Origin: a bacterium
GTDB taxonomy: Bacteria; SM23-31; JAUVVT01
Direction: 5' to 3'
Length of the DNA stretch: 20,871 bases
Assembly: GCA_030616165.1 (NCBI GenBank)
Contig: JAUWXV010000040.1
Location: forward strand, 1-20,871
The notes beneath the pieces are model-generated. The model was not told the origin of the DNA. It searched no databases and saw nothing but the letters and a program-made list of their open reading frames with translations. The translations under genes and the position numbers were made by a program. This document shows, in pieces, positions 7,505-14,564 of this stretch. Position 1 is the first letter of the stretch. Every line of letters starts with the position of its first letter.

Positions 7505-8188
7505 ATGAATAAAGAAAAAAATAATGACACAGATGAAACAAAATCAGAAACCAAGAGATTAAGAAAGTCAAGGAAAAATAAATACATATTTGGAGTTTGT
7601 GGTGGTGTAGCGGAATATTTCGAGATTGATTCCTCTATTGTAAGGATTTTGTGGGTGATTTCAATTTTTATTGGAGGTATGGGATTAGCTGCATATCTGG
7701 TTGCGGCAATATTGATGCCCAAATCTGAAGAAGATGAAAAGGAGATTTCAAAAGAAAAAGCAGTCAGAAAAAATAATGTAGGGCTTATCGTAGGCGGTAT
7801 ATTAATATTCTTTGGACTTCTTTTTTTACTTGGCCAGTTCCGATTTTTTAATCTTAATTTAAGGTGGTGGAATTTAGACAGATTTATATATTTCCCCTGG
7901 GATTTGATATGGCCTCTTGCTTTGATATTTCTGGGAATTATTATTGCTATTGGCAGACCAAAAAGAGAAGAAATTCTTCAAAGAGTGAAAGGTAAAAATC
8001 TATTACGTTCCAAAACAGACAGAAAGATTTCAGGGGTTTGCGGCGGTCTTGGAGAATACCTCAATATTGACCCCACTATTATAAGAATAGCGTGGGTTCT
8101 TGTCAGCATTCTATCCGGGGTAATTCTTGGAATTATTGTATATTTTATATTTGCTCTGATTATCCCTGAAAAACCAATTCAAGAATAA
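7505..8188 (+). CDS. Membrane protein with two PspC domains flanking a LiaF-like two-helix unit
   Basis: A 227-residue inner-membrane protein, probably acting in envelope-stress sensing, as PspC and LiaF families do. A charged N-terminus (1-26) is followed by PspC domain 1 (about 20-75, with GVCGGVAEYFEIDSSIVRIL and a membrane segment at 45-71). A central unit has two membrane helices (about 92-110 and 133-150, the second starting with WPLALIFLG). PspC domain 2 spans about 168-222, with GVCGGLGEYLNIDPTIIRIA and a membrane segment. AGAGG at 7491-7495 lies 9 bases before the ATG. The next gene encodes more copies of the central unit, so the two probably form an operon. The function is inferred from family only; no pspA-like partner is visible. 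Confidence 0.85.
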   Translation: MNKEKNNDTDETKSETKRLRKSRKNKYIFGVCGGVAEYFEIDSSIVRILWVISIFIGGMGLAAYLVAAILMPKSEEDEKEISKEKAVRKNNVGLIVGGILIFFGLLFLLGQFRFFNLNLRWWNLDRFIYFPWDLIWPLALIFLGIIIAIGRPKREEILQRVKGKNLLRSKTDRKISGVCGGLGEYLNIDPTIIRIAWVLVSILSGVILGIIVYFIFALIIPEKPIQE

Positions 8189-8298
8189 CAAACGTATTTC
8201 TTTTCAGGTTTATAATTAAAGTTTCTTTAACAACTTTCTTTACAAGGAAACTTTAAATTTAAAAAAATGTAGAGTTCTGTTAAAAATAAAAAGTGAAG

Positions 8299-8814
8299 AT
8301 GTCTAAAACAGTCAATAGAAACTCGGTTGTCATAGGTTTAATCCTTATATTTATAGGATTTATCCTCCTTTTTCACAAATTGGGAATGAGTTATTTTAAT
8401 CCCAGAGAAATCTGGCCCCAGGCATTAATATTAATAGGGGGATTATTATTCATTAAAGGTATATTAAATAAAGATAGAAAAGGTATCTTCCCTGGAACAT
8501 ATATAATTATAATCGGATTATTTTTCTATATGAGAGGACACGGATTCTTACCTTTCTATCATATAATAAAAATCTGGCCAGTCTTTATAATCGCTGCTGG
8601 AGTATCATTTTTTATTCTGTTTCTTTTTAAGTTAAGAGAGGTGGGGCTCCTTATTACTGCATTTATACTTATCTTTTTTGGTTTTATATTAACTACCGAC
8701 TCACTGGGCTACATCAGTTGGTATCAATTGAAAAATATATGGAGACTTTTTTTGCCTTTATGCCTTATTTTCATAGGAATTATATTTGTTTTAAAGAGTT
8801 TGGTAAAAAAGTAA
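8299..8814 (+). CDS. Multi-spanning membrane protein with three LiaF/DUF5668-like units
   Basis: A 171-residue integral membrane protein with about six helices (roughly 10-27, 41-55, 66-80, 92-110, 116-133, 149-167). Each pair has the same pattern: a glycine-rich helix, a short polar loop, then IWP or IWR leading into a second helix (REIWPQALILIGG, IIKIWPVFIIAAG, LKNIWRLFLPLCLIFIG). The same unit occurs between the PspC domains of the preceding protein, so this looks like a triplicated relative. The ATG at 8299 was preferred over GTG at 8293; neither has a strong ribosome site. The 110-bp gap from the upstream gene contains an inverted repeat (TTAAAGTTTC at 8216 / GAAACTTTAA at 8247). The likely terminator is at 8961-8987. 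The specific function is unknown. Confidence 0.75.
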   Translation: MSKTVNRNSVVIGLILIFIGFILLFHKLGMSYFNPREIWPQALILIGGLLFIKGILNKDRKGIFPGTYIIIIGLFFYMRGHGFLPFYHIIKIWPVFIIAAGVSFFILFLFKLREVGLLITAFILIFFGFILTTDSLGYISWYQLKNIWRLFLPLCLIFIGIIFVLKSLVKK

Positions 8815-8960
8815 GTTAATTATTATGTTTTTTTGATAAATCTTATGAAAACTATGTGTATAAAATTCAGATAGATGATAAAGAATTACAATTTTAATTT
8901 ATGCAGTTACATCTATTTTTTTCAGTTTCTACCCCTAATATAATAAATGAGTATTTAGTA

Positions 8961-8989
8961 AGGGCGAACCGACGGTTCGCCCTTTTTCC
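8961..8989 (+). terminator. Palindrome with T tract, terminator-like; copy of the 6113-6139 element
   Basis: A perfect 10-bp stem, AGGGCGAACC / GGTTCGCCCT with a GAC loop, is followed by a T run (TTTTT, 8983-8987) on the plus strand. It lies between the convergent gene ends at 8814 and 9077. This placement suits termination of the PspC-membrane protein transcript. Twenty-seven bases are identical to the inverted copy at dxs. The remaining gap 8815-9076 is AT-rich with nothing else seen. Confidence 0.7.
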
Positions 8990-9076
8990 CATAGTTTAAT
9001 AATATTAAATAATTTATTCAAAATCGACATTTAAATAAAGAAATTGACGAAATCCAAATTATATTATCACATTGAT

Positions 9077-9793
9077 TTAATAATTAATTTCAGTCTCTTT
9101 AAAGATTTTAGTCTTTTCATCAGTTGAGAGTTCCGAAAAGTTTTCTTTTTTAATTATAATGCTCCATGTATCGATGATTTTTTTTATCACACTGTTTGCC
9201 TCATCGAGGTCATCAAATTCATTCTTATTATTTTTTTCCAGATATTCTTTAATTTTTATCGATTGAAATGCGTAAAAGTCATTAAAAGTCTTTGTAGGTG
9301 CTATAGGCTGACCATATTCATTTGAAAATTTTTCAAGATATTCTTTCGCCGTTTTCTGTTCGGGATTAAGTTCGAGAGCCTTTTTCCATGCTTCGAATGC
9401 ATCAAATCTTAAGTTTAATTTCCAGAGTGCAGAGCCAAGGTTCTGATAATATTCCGAAAGTTCATTTTTTGCATCCTTTGATTGATTATCTATTGCTTTT
9501 TGTATCAACTGCACCGCCATTTTATAATTACCTTTTTTTCCTGCTTTTATTCCAGAAAAATAAAGTGCTTCTGGATATTTAGGGTCAATTTTAAGAACCT
9601 TTTTCAGTAATGCATCCGATTCCTTATCATTCCCGGATACTTCTTTGATTATGCTTACAAAGGTCAAACTCTGCAGGTCTTTAGGATAATGTTTGAGTAT
9701 CTCCTCGGCAAGTTCCAAAGCTTCATTAAATTTTCCTGAAGCAAAGAATTCTATAGATTTTTTAAGTTTTTTATCACGGTCTACTAACTTCAT
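9077..9793 (-). CDS. TPR-repeat protein
   Basis: A soluble 238-residue protein with about four TPR units at roughly 8-41, 42-75, 76-109 and 113-146 (for example NEALELAEEILKHYP and DAFEAWKKALELNP). A charged helical C-terminus of about 90 residues follows. No signal peptide or enzyme motif is visible. The start at 9793 (MKLVDRDKKL) was chosen because AGAGG lies upstream on the minus strand with suitable spacing. The frame extends further, but that extension runs through the palindrome at 9851-9902 and is not protein-like. TPR proteins usually scaffold complexes, and no partner can be named. It lies downstream of the Tat-exported gene on the same strand, separated by 161 bases. Confidence 0.8.
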   Translation of the reverse strand: MKLVDRDKKLKKSIEFFASGKFNEALELAEEILKHYPKDLQSLTFVSIIKEVSGNDKESDALLKKVLKIDPKYPEALYFSGIKAGKKGNYKMAVQLIQKAIDNQSKDAKNELSEYYQNLGSALWKLNLRFDAFEAWKKALELNPEQKTAKEYLEKFSNEYGQPIAPTKTFNDFYAFQSIKIKEYLEKNNKNEFDDLDEANSVIKKIIDTWSIIIKKENFSELSTDEKTKIFKETEINY

Positions 9794-9850
9794 TTTTAAT
9801 CCTCTATTTATAACAATAGGATTTTTTACATAAATTGCTAATATATTTAT

Positions 9851-9902
9851 TGAGATTGCCGCGCTTCGTCCCCCGAGCACTCGGGACGACGTGGCAATCT
9901 CA
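9851..9902. repeat. 52-bp nested palindrome
   Basis: The outer stem TGAGATTGCC (9851-9860) pairs with GGCAATCTCA (9893-9902). Inside it, CCCGAG-CA-CTCGGG makes a GC-rich inner stem flanked by CGTC/GACG segments. It is GC-rich in AT-rich surroundings and resembles dispersed REP/MITE-like elements seen in many uncultivated bacteria. Only one copy lies in this window. It could also act as a structured spacer between the two minus-strand genes. Confidence 0.75.
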
Positions 9903-9954
9903 CACAAATTTGACAAAGTTCTATTTCTTATTAATTATTACAAAAATCTTCCCA

Positions 9955-11310
9955 TTAAACTTTATATCCCACTGCAGATACTACTAAAGGCGAAACGAAA
10001 GCATCGCATATATCTTTAATATTCTTCCTTTTTTCAACTGAATTTAAAAGAAATGTTTTCACAGCGAGATTTAAAGAATATGCTTGCATTCTTAAACAAA
10101 ACTCGGCAGATGCTGCTTCCGTAATTTCTGCCCAGTCACCTGGTTCATCCGTAGTCCAAACCGGCTGATAATCATTATATAAAACATAATGCGGAGAAAA
10201 ATCGCCCGTGATATTTAAAGCCTTTTCTAATCTTGACTTTAATTTTGAATCTTTTATAACCATCTTAAATGAACTCGTGGGCCGGTTATTTTCAGTAATG
10301 CTTAAGTATTTTAATAATCCCTCTGAATTTATAACATAAGCCAATCCTTTTGCATCATCTGTCCTGATATAATAACTACCCCTTGAACTCGGATAGCATG
10401 TTCCAATTACCCTGTTTTTATTCTTTGGATAATCGTGATACGTTGAACCACAGCCCCCAAACATAAGCTGACTTAAGTCCTTATTAGAAAGAGGCTTTGA
10501 TGAAACTCTATCGGAAAAGGAAAAGTTAGCAATTGCTTCTGATATGGGGATATCCGATATAACAGATGGCGTTCCGAATAATTGGTCTTCGTCCCAATCG
10601 GGATGAATGCCCGGCGCATAGTAGCTCTCCTCACTCCACGAAGGAGCCTTCATTACTACCGGTAAATTTTCAAAATTAATTTCCTCAGGATTATTAGTTA
10701 TATAATTATGAGGACCCCTTACCGACCTTCTGCTGCTGCCCCAGTTGCAGGTTGCAAGAGGTAAAGGATTATATCCGGCACATAGAAGTTCAAGAGACAT
10801 ATATGAACTGCCAAGTTTGTATATTGCATCAAAGTGCGGTGATTCATTAATCTTTTTAATATCTATTCCTTCGAGCGTCTGGAAGGTATTCATTCCTCCA
10901 TCTTTTTCACCAGGAACATAAGCATCTCCAGTATCACCGGAAAAATCATCCAACCTATCACGTAAAGGGTCATAAAAATAGTTTCCATAAGGAGTAAAAG
11001 CATAATTTTTAAGTTTTATTTCGGGAGAAAAATCATAAACCTTCGATGCTGACCACAATACATCTCTAATAGTCTTTTTATCCAGTATCTCACCGGGAAT
11101 TGAATTACAATAATGCTTTCCACCACCCTCTATTGCAGCAGAAGTCCTGCTGTTCAATGCTTCTTCAACGCATACAGTTTCAGGTAGAGCCTTCGAGCCG
11201 CATGATAATATTCCTGAGCCTTTAAAATATATTAAACCAACACCAGCAAGGACTGCTTTACCGCCTTTCCCTAAAAATTTACGTCTTGTGATTAAACTCT
11301 TATCTTGCAT
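9955..11310 (-). CDS. Tat-exported protein, probable tandem nitroreductase (SagB-like)
   Basis: A 451-residue protein starting with a twin-arginine signal (ITRRKFLGKGGK at 7-18, hydrophobic 19-29). A possible lipobox, ILSC, ends at residue 37. The body seems to contain two related halves. About 45-200 has VEEALNSRTSA with LDKKTIRDVLWSASKVYD. About 255-451 has ISEAIANFSFSDRVSSKPLS, then NKDLSQLMFGGCGS, YPSSRGSYY and a C-terminal SPLVVSAVGYKV. That pattern matches the start, FMN-region and end of nitroreductase/SagB-type flavoproteins, which dimerise; a fused pair would form both halves. Tat export suits a protein folded around a flavin. Substrate unknown. A strong AGGAGGT lies 7 bases before the ATG on the minus strand. 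The Tat signal is secure; the fold assignment is moderate. Confidence 0.6.
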   Translation of the reverse strand: MQDKSLITRRKFLGKGGKAVLAGVGLIYFKGSGILSCGSKALPETVCVEEALNSRTSAAIEGGGKHYCNSIPGEILDKKTIRDVLWSASKVYDFSPEIKLKNYAFTPYGNYFYDPLRDRLDDFSGDTGDAYVPGEKDGGMNTFQTLEGIDIKKINESPHFDAIYKLGSSYMSLELLCAGYNPLPLATCNWGSSRRSVRGPHNYITNNPEEINFENLPVVMKAPSWSEESYYAPGIHPDWDEDQLFGTPSVISDIPISEAIANFSFSDRVSSKPLSNKDLSQLMFGGCGSTYHDYPKNKNRVIGTCYPSSRGSYYIRTDDAKGLAYVINSEGLLKYLSITENNRPTSSFKMVIKDSKLKSRLEKALNITGDFSPHYVLYNDYQPVWTTDEPGDWAEITEAASAEFCLRMQAYSLNLAVKTFLLNSVEKRKNIKDICDAFVSPLVVSAVGYKV

Positions 11311-11581
11311 AATAGATACCTCCTTTTTAATTTTATTGATTATATAAAATATTAGACAATCCTTTGGTTTTGCACATAAAATTTTTTAATTATAATAAAA
11401 TTAATTATTTTAATTTTAAAAAGCAAGCATTAGGCTAAAATTTATTGCTTAAAAATTAATTTGAGATATAATAGAAAAAATTAAAAGGCGGGTAATCTTA
11501 TCTTTTATCAATTGAGTTATTTTTGGAATTTATAATATTATCAAATAATCTTGATTACAATTTTTTATTCTTTTTGACTTT

Positions 11582-11800
11582 TTAAACGCTGTTTAATAAA
11601 ATATCAAATTTATTTCCTTTATCTAATTTACTTAATACTTTAACTTCACCATATTGTTCTTTTACAATCTGTTTAACTATTGTCATACCAAACCTTGTAT
11701 TGCGCTTATCTATGTATCTTTCTTCTTTGGTTCTTTTGAAATCTTCAAATATTTTTGGTATATTTTATTAAGAAATTCCTATACCTGTATCGGATAAAGG
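11582..11800 (-). pseudogene. Remnant of a sensor histidine kinase ATPase domain
   Basis: Read on the minus strand, the frame gives PLSDTGIGIS, two consecutive stop codons (at 11765-11770), then IPKIFEDFKRTKEERYIDKR and RFGMTIVKQIVKEQYGEVKV, ending in NKFDILLNSV and a stop. DTGIGI (G1 box) and the GMTIVKQIV helix followed by a GNKFDI strand are the HATPase_c signature of histidine kinases. The N-terminal sensor and phosphoacceptor parts are gone, and an in-frame stop sits just upstream of PLSD. It is non-functional. The flanking gap 11311-11581 is AT-rich with no gene seen. Confidence 0.7.
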
Positions 11801-11857
11801 CTATTGTAAACAGAAACTGGGAACTTACACTGATGAAATGAAAAAAGTAAATGTTAT

Positions 11858-11929
11858 GAACAAGTGGGAAATAGAGCAGAAAAGTTGGTTGAAATTATGA
11901 GAAGTGGGGAATTAAATCAAAATGAATAA
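11858..11929 (+). pseudogene. Short C-terminal gene remnant, unrecognised
   Basis: A plus-strand frame encodes EQVGNRAEKLVEIMRSGELN followed by QNE and a stop. The sequence looks protein-like (amphipathic, normal codons) but has no start. The preceding bases carry coding-like fragments in other frames (for example DEMKKVNVM just upstream), suggesting frameshifts. The family is not recognised. Confidence 0.3.
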
Positions 11930-12058
11930 TAATAACTTGATATTTTTCTTATAACTTATTTTTGCTTTTCCTATATGGGAATCCTATTTTCAATTAGATT
12001 GAAATCGGGTAATAAAACACCTATAAAGAGAATTTCAGAGGAATAAGTAAGTTAAATC

Positions 12059-12378
12059 TTATTCATGAAGTTTGTCATTAATACGTTTTTTTCTAATTGG
12101 TTTGATAATTTTATTATTAATTAAATCTTCTATTAAATCCAAATTTTCATCAATTATCTCTATAATTCTATTTTCTTTGCCTTGTCTGTTAGAAAGTTTT
12201 TCATGAGTTCTTAAAAATCTTCAATCTGGATCATAGGATATGCCATTGCAGATATATTTATTTCAGTTGAACCATCATTAAGATGATACAAGAGCATTTC
12301 TGCTTCATCGAATCGAAATTGACCCTGGGTCGCGTCATATATCTCAGGTGCAGGGGCTACCATCCCGGCCGCTCGCAT
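12059..12378 (-). pseudogene. Frameshifted small gene of unknown family
   Basis: On the minus strand, an ATG at 12378 opens a 55-codon frame (MRAAGMVAPAPEIYDATQGQ, later DEAEMLLYHLNDGSTEINI and AMAYPMIQIEDF) ending at a TAA at 12211-12213. One extra T in the T run there would continue directly into RTHEKLSNRQGKENRIIEII, LDLIEDLINNKIIKP and a stop at 12059, making a product of about 105 residues. It therefore looks like one gene broken by a single-base loss, or a homopolymer sequencing error. Its start lies 9 bases after the stop of the GC-rich hydrolase, and its composition shifts from GC-rich to AT-rich along its length. Family not recognised. Confidence 0.4.
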
Positions 12379-13617
12379 CGTGTTCTTTTACGGTTTTCCG
12401 GCTCTTGCCGCCAACGCTTCAATCCCAGCGTTGACTTCCGTCATACGGTTGACGAGAATCGTCCACGGAGTTCCGTCTATCTTCACGAGCCCATAGTTAC
12501 TGTTTTCGCCTCCCCAGCCACCTGGACTTCTGGTGCCTGCTCCTTCCTTGGGTTGGTCGCGGTACCTGAACCAGTAGAAACCAGTGCATGAAGACAGGCG
12601 GGCTAGGTCCTGAACGTATGCTGTGAACAGTTCCGCCCGGTCATGCTGTGTGGCCACGGCATCGCCGGCACCGATGGTGTTGTAAAGCCCACTGTCCATC
12701 GCCTTGAAACTGAACTCGGTGACCATCGTAGGCTTTCCGGATATACGTGTAATCTCGCTGAGCTTGTAAAGCGGCGCCCTGTGATTGTAGTTGTTGAACG
12801 AGAAGACGTCATAGTATGGTGCAAGCGCTCTTGTTAACGGGATTGGCGCACGACTGTTGAACCGGCTTCCCAGAATCAAATGATTCTTGTCGTGACGCCG
12901 GATTGCGGTGTGAACGATCCGTCCGTACTCCGCCGCTGCGATTTCCAGGAAAGCCGACCTGTCATCGAATGTCACGGTCTCCGGCGTGTGTCCACGCTCC
13001 TTCAAAAAAGCCACCGCCTTCTTATAACCCGGCGAGTCGGGAGCTTTCTTCAGAAAGGCATCGAGCACGCTGTCGTTTGAGCGAATGTCTGGAACCCAGC
13101 GGATTTCGTTGTCCGTGTAATAACCGATAAGCCATGGATCTTCCGCTAGGCCGGGGCACAGTTCTGCCGCACGGCGCTCTACCGCCTCACGGAACTCCGG
13201 GCTGAAGTAGTCGGGGACGATGCCTAACAACCACATGTTCCGGGTGGACGATGATGCGAGACCCAGATTGATCGCATACGACATGCCGGGCAGCCGTATT
13301 CTTCGCGAGCCCGCTGTGTTGAAATTCCACGACTTAAGCTGAAGAGCCAGTTCACTGGCCGCCTTCTGTGGGTCCGCAGGAGGGTTTCTCCTGTCCTGAC
13401 CGAGATCGATGGATTCAACACCCTTTGCAAAAAAAACGTTCCCCTCCGGTGTGACCAGCCACCACCTTCCGTCGATCTGTTCGGTGTGAAAGAATCCGGT
13501 CTTCCGCCCTTGCAGTTTCAACCAGCCGCCGTAAGTGTCATACTGCGCCCGGGTATGTGTAGGAATGAGTACGAACAAGAGAAAAAACGTGACTAGCCTG
13601 ATCATAAGCAATCTCCA
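12300..13617. other. GC-rich islet in AT-rich DNA
   Basis: Base composition rises sharply from about 12300 and falls back at about 13617, where the sequence returns to A/T runs. The interval holds one intact hydrolase gene using GC-rich codons (CGG, CCG, GCC, CTG), unlike the genes on either side. No transposase, integrase, terminal repeat or tRNA is visible at the edges, which are judged by eye only. Confidence 0.75.
12388..13605 (-). CDS. Secreted glycoside hydrolase, (beta/alpha)8 clan-A type, agarase-like
   Basis: A 405-residue exported enzyme. The N-terminal signal peptide (MIRLVTFFLLFVLIPTHTRA) is followed by DGRWWLVTPEGNVFFAKGVE, the typical opening of GH-A proteins related to agarases and GH42-like enzymes. 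Candidate catalytic residues are the Asn-Glu pair in YYTDNE (E167, acid/base) and the Glu of MVTEFSF (E297, nucleophile). YWFRYRDQP and GGENSNYGLV near the end fit strand 8. It probably cleaves an extracellular polysaccharide; the substrate is unknown. ATG at 13605 was preferred over TTG at 13611 because GGAGA lies 6 bases before it. Codon use and composition differ strongly from its neighbours, suggesting recent acquisition. Remnants of other genes surround it, including a probable alpha-mannosidase, so this may be a turnover site for carbohydrate genes. Confidence 0.8.
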   Translation of the reverse strand: MIRLVTFFLLFVLIPTHTRAQYDTYGGWLKLQGRKTGFFHTEQIDGRWWLVTPEGNVFFAKGVESIDLGQDRRNPPADPQKAASELALQLKSWNFNTAGSRRIRLPGMSYAINLGLASSSTRNMWLLGIVPDYFSPEFREAVERRAAELCPGLAEDPWLIGYYTDNEIRWVPDIRSNDSVLDAFLKKAPDSPGYKKAVAFLKERGHTPETVTFDDRSAFLEIAAAEYGRIVHTAIRRHDKNHLILGSRFNSRAPIPLTRALAPYYDVFSFNNYNHRAPLYKLSEITRISGKPTMVTEFSFKAMDSGLYNTIGAGDAVATQHDRAELFTAYVQDLARLSSCTGFYWFRYRDQPKEGAGTRSPGGWGGENSNYGLVKIDGTPWTILVNRMTEVNAGIEALAARAGKP

Positions 13618-13854
13618 TTTCTTATATTTTCAAATGTGATGTTATTTAACGTGTTAAAATATACTCTTATATCCAATTCTTGTCAACTAAAAAATAAATA
13701 TTTTAAAAAGTCTTGCTTTTTGGTTAAACTTATATTATTTATATGAATAAACAATAAAAAACCTATATTTTTATATTATAAAAATATTTTTAAAAGCAGC
13801 AAATATCAAATTCTGCTAAGGTATCACTATTAAAATAAATTCAAAACCTCATTT

Positions 13855-14105
13855 TTATGGTACAAATTTAACAGTCTTTATCTCAAAAGGTTCAAATTTT
13901 AATTTTAATTTTCCGTTTTCGATTTTTAAAGGTTTTTTATCTACCTCCATTAAATCTGCTTCGAATACTTTTGATGGTATTGAGAAATTAACCACTGCTT
14001 CTGTCTTACTGCCGAATGATTCAAATAGTCTTATAAAAATACAGCGAATAAAATAATTACACCAAACTTTACTTTTTTCGTTTATTTCTACATTCTGTTT
14101 GAAGT
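13855..14105 (-). pseudogene. C-terminal remnant of a GH38-like alpha-mannosidase
   Basis: The minus-strand frame reads FIRLFESFGSKTEAVVNFSI, then EADLMEVDKKPLKIENGKLK and a terminal FEPFEIKTVKFVP with a stop at 13855. The (L)RLxE-GS start, the DLME segment and the closing PFEIKT strand match the C-terminal beta domain of GH38 alpha-mannosidases. Upstream of about 14105 the frame is closed by a stop, and no catalytic domain is present, so this is a truncated relic. The gap 13618-13854 next to it is AT-rich with nothing recognised. Confidence 0.6.
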
Positions 14106-14276
14106 TTCAGAATTCTAAAATGTTTTTGCCTAATTTTTTTCATATTAGCAAAATCAAGCAGGAAATATTAAAAAACTAATAATTTATGTTAGTCAGGTAG
14201 GAGTGTATCGTGTATCCAATTACAAAATATAAAATATATAAAAAAATAGCAAGAAAATTTAAAAATGAATTTTTTA

Positions 14277-14305
14277 TTGACAAGGTAAATAAATTGTCTT
14301 AAATT
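14277..14305 (+). promoter_or_regulatory. Promoter candidate with a palindrome in its spacer
   Basis: A perfect TTGACA -35 (14277-14282), a 17-bp spacer and TAAATT (14300-14305). GACAA at 14279-14283 and TTGTC at 14294-14298 form an inverted repeat spanning the spacer, an operator-like arrangement. It lies about 260 bases upstream of the first ceramidase-like gene, the next real gene on this strand. Confidence 0.4.
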
Positions 14306-14350
14306 TTTATTTATTTATTTCTTAAATTTAATATACTATAAAAAATGGTT

Positions 14351-14372
14351 CTTTTCAATTAAGATTGAAAAG
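14351..14372. repeat. Perfect hairpin CTTTTCAAT-TAAG-ATTGAAAAG
   Basis: A 9-bp stem with a 4-base loop. A shorter relative, TTTCAAT-TAG-ATTGAAA, lies at 11988-12004 in the eroded region. AT-rich, with no T tract. Confidence 0.6.
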
Positions 14373-14380
14373 TATATGGT

Positions 14381-14547
14381 TTAAATTCTAAATTCTAAAT
14401 ACTAAATTCTAAACAAATTCCTGTCTGCCGACAGGCAGGCAAATAAAAGAAATTCAAAATGATATAAGTTGAATTCATAATAAATATATTTATAGCATTT
14501 GAAATTTGGATTTCGGATTTATTTAGATATTAGAATTTAGAATTTAA
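14381..14547. repeat. 18-bp perfect inverted repeat framing the region upstream of the ceramidase genes
   Basis: TTAAATTCTAAATTCTAA (14381-14398) is the exact reverse complement of 14530-14547, about 130 bases away. The right arm ends 4 bases before the AAGGAGG ribosome site of the next gene. Between the arms lies an imperfect palindrome at 14420-14439 (CCTGTCTG / CAGGCAGG). The TTCTAAA heptamer is itself repeated within and after the left arm, so simple-repeat origin is possible. Confidence 0.7.
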
Positions 14548-14564
14548 TATTAAGGAGGATTAAA

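Noticed and set aside
9794-9916. N-terminal extension of the TPR protein (41 extra residues)
   Set aside because: It crosses the palindrome at 9851-9902, is not TPR-like, and a good ribosome site supports the start at 9793.
12283-13130. Several plus-strand frames inside the GC-rich islet
   Set aside because: They are antisense shadows favoured by high GC. The minus-strand frame has the signal peptide, catalytic motifs and ribosome site.
12300-13617. Insertion sequence or integron cassette
   Set aside because: No transposase or integrase gene, terminal inverted repeats, target duplication or attachment site could be seen at either edge.
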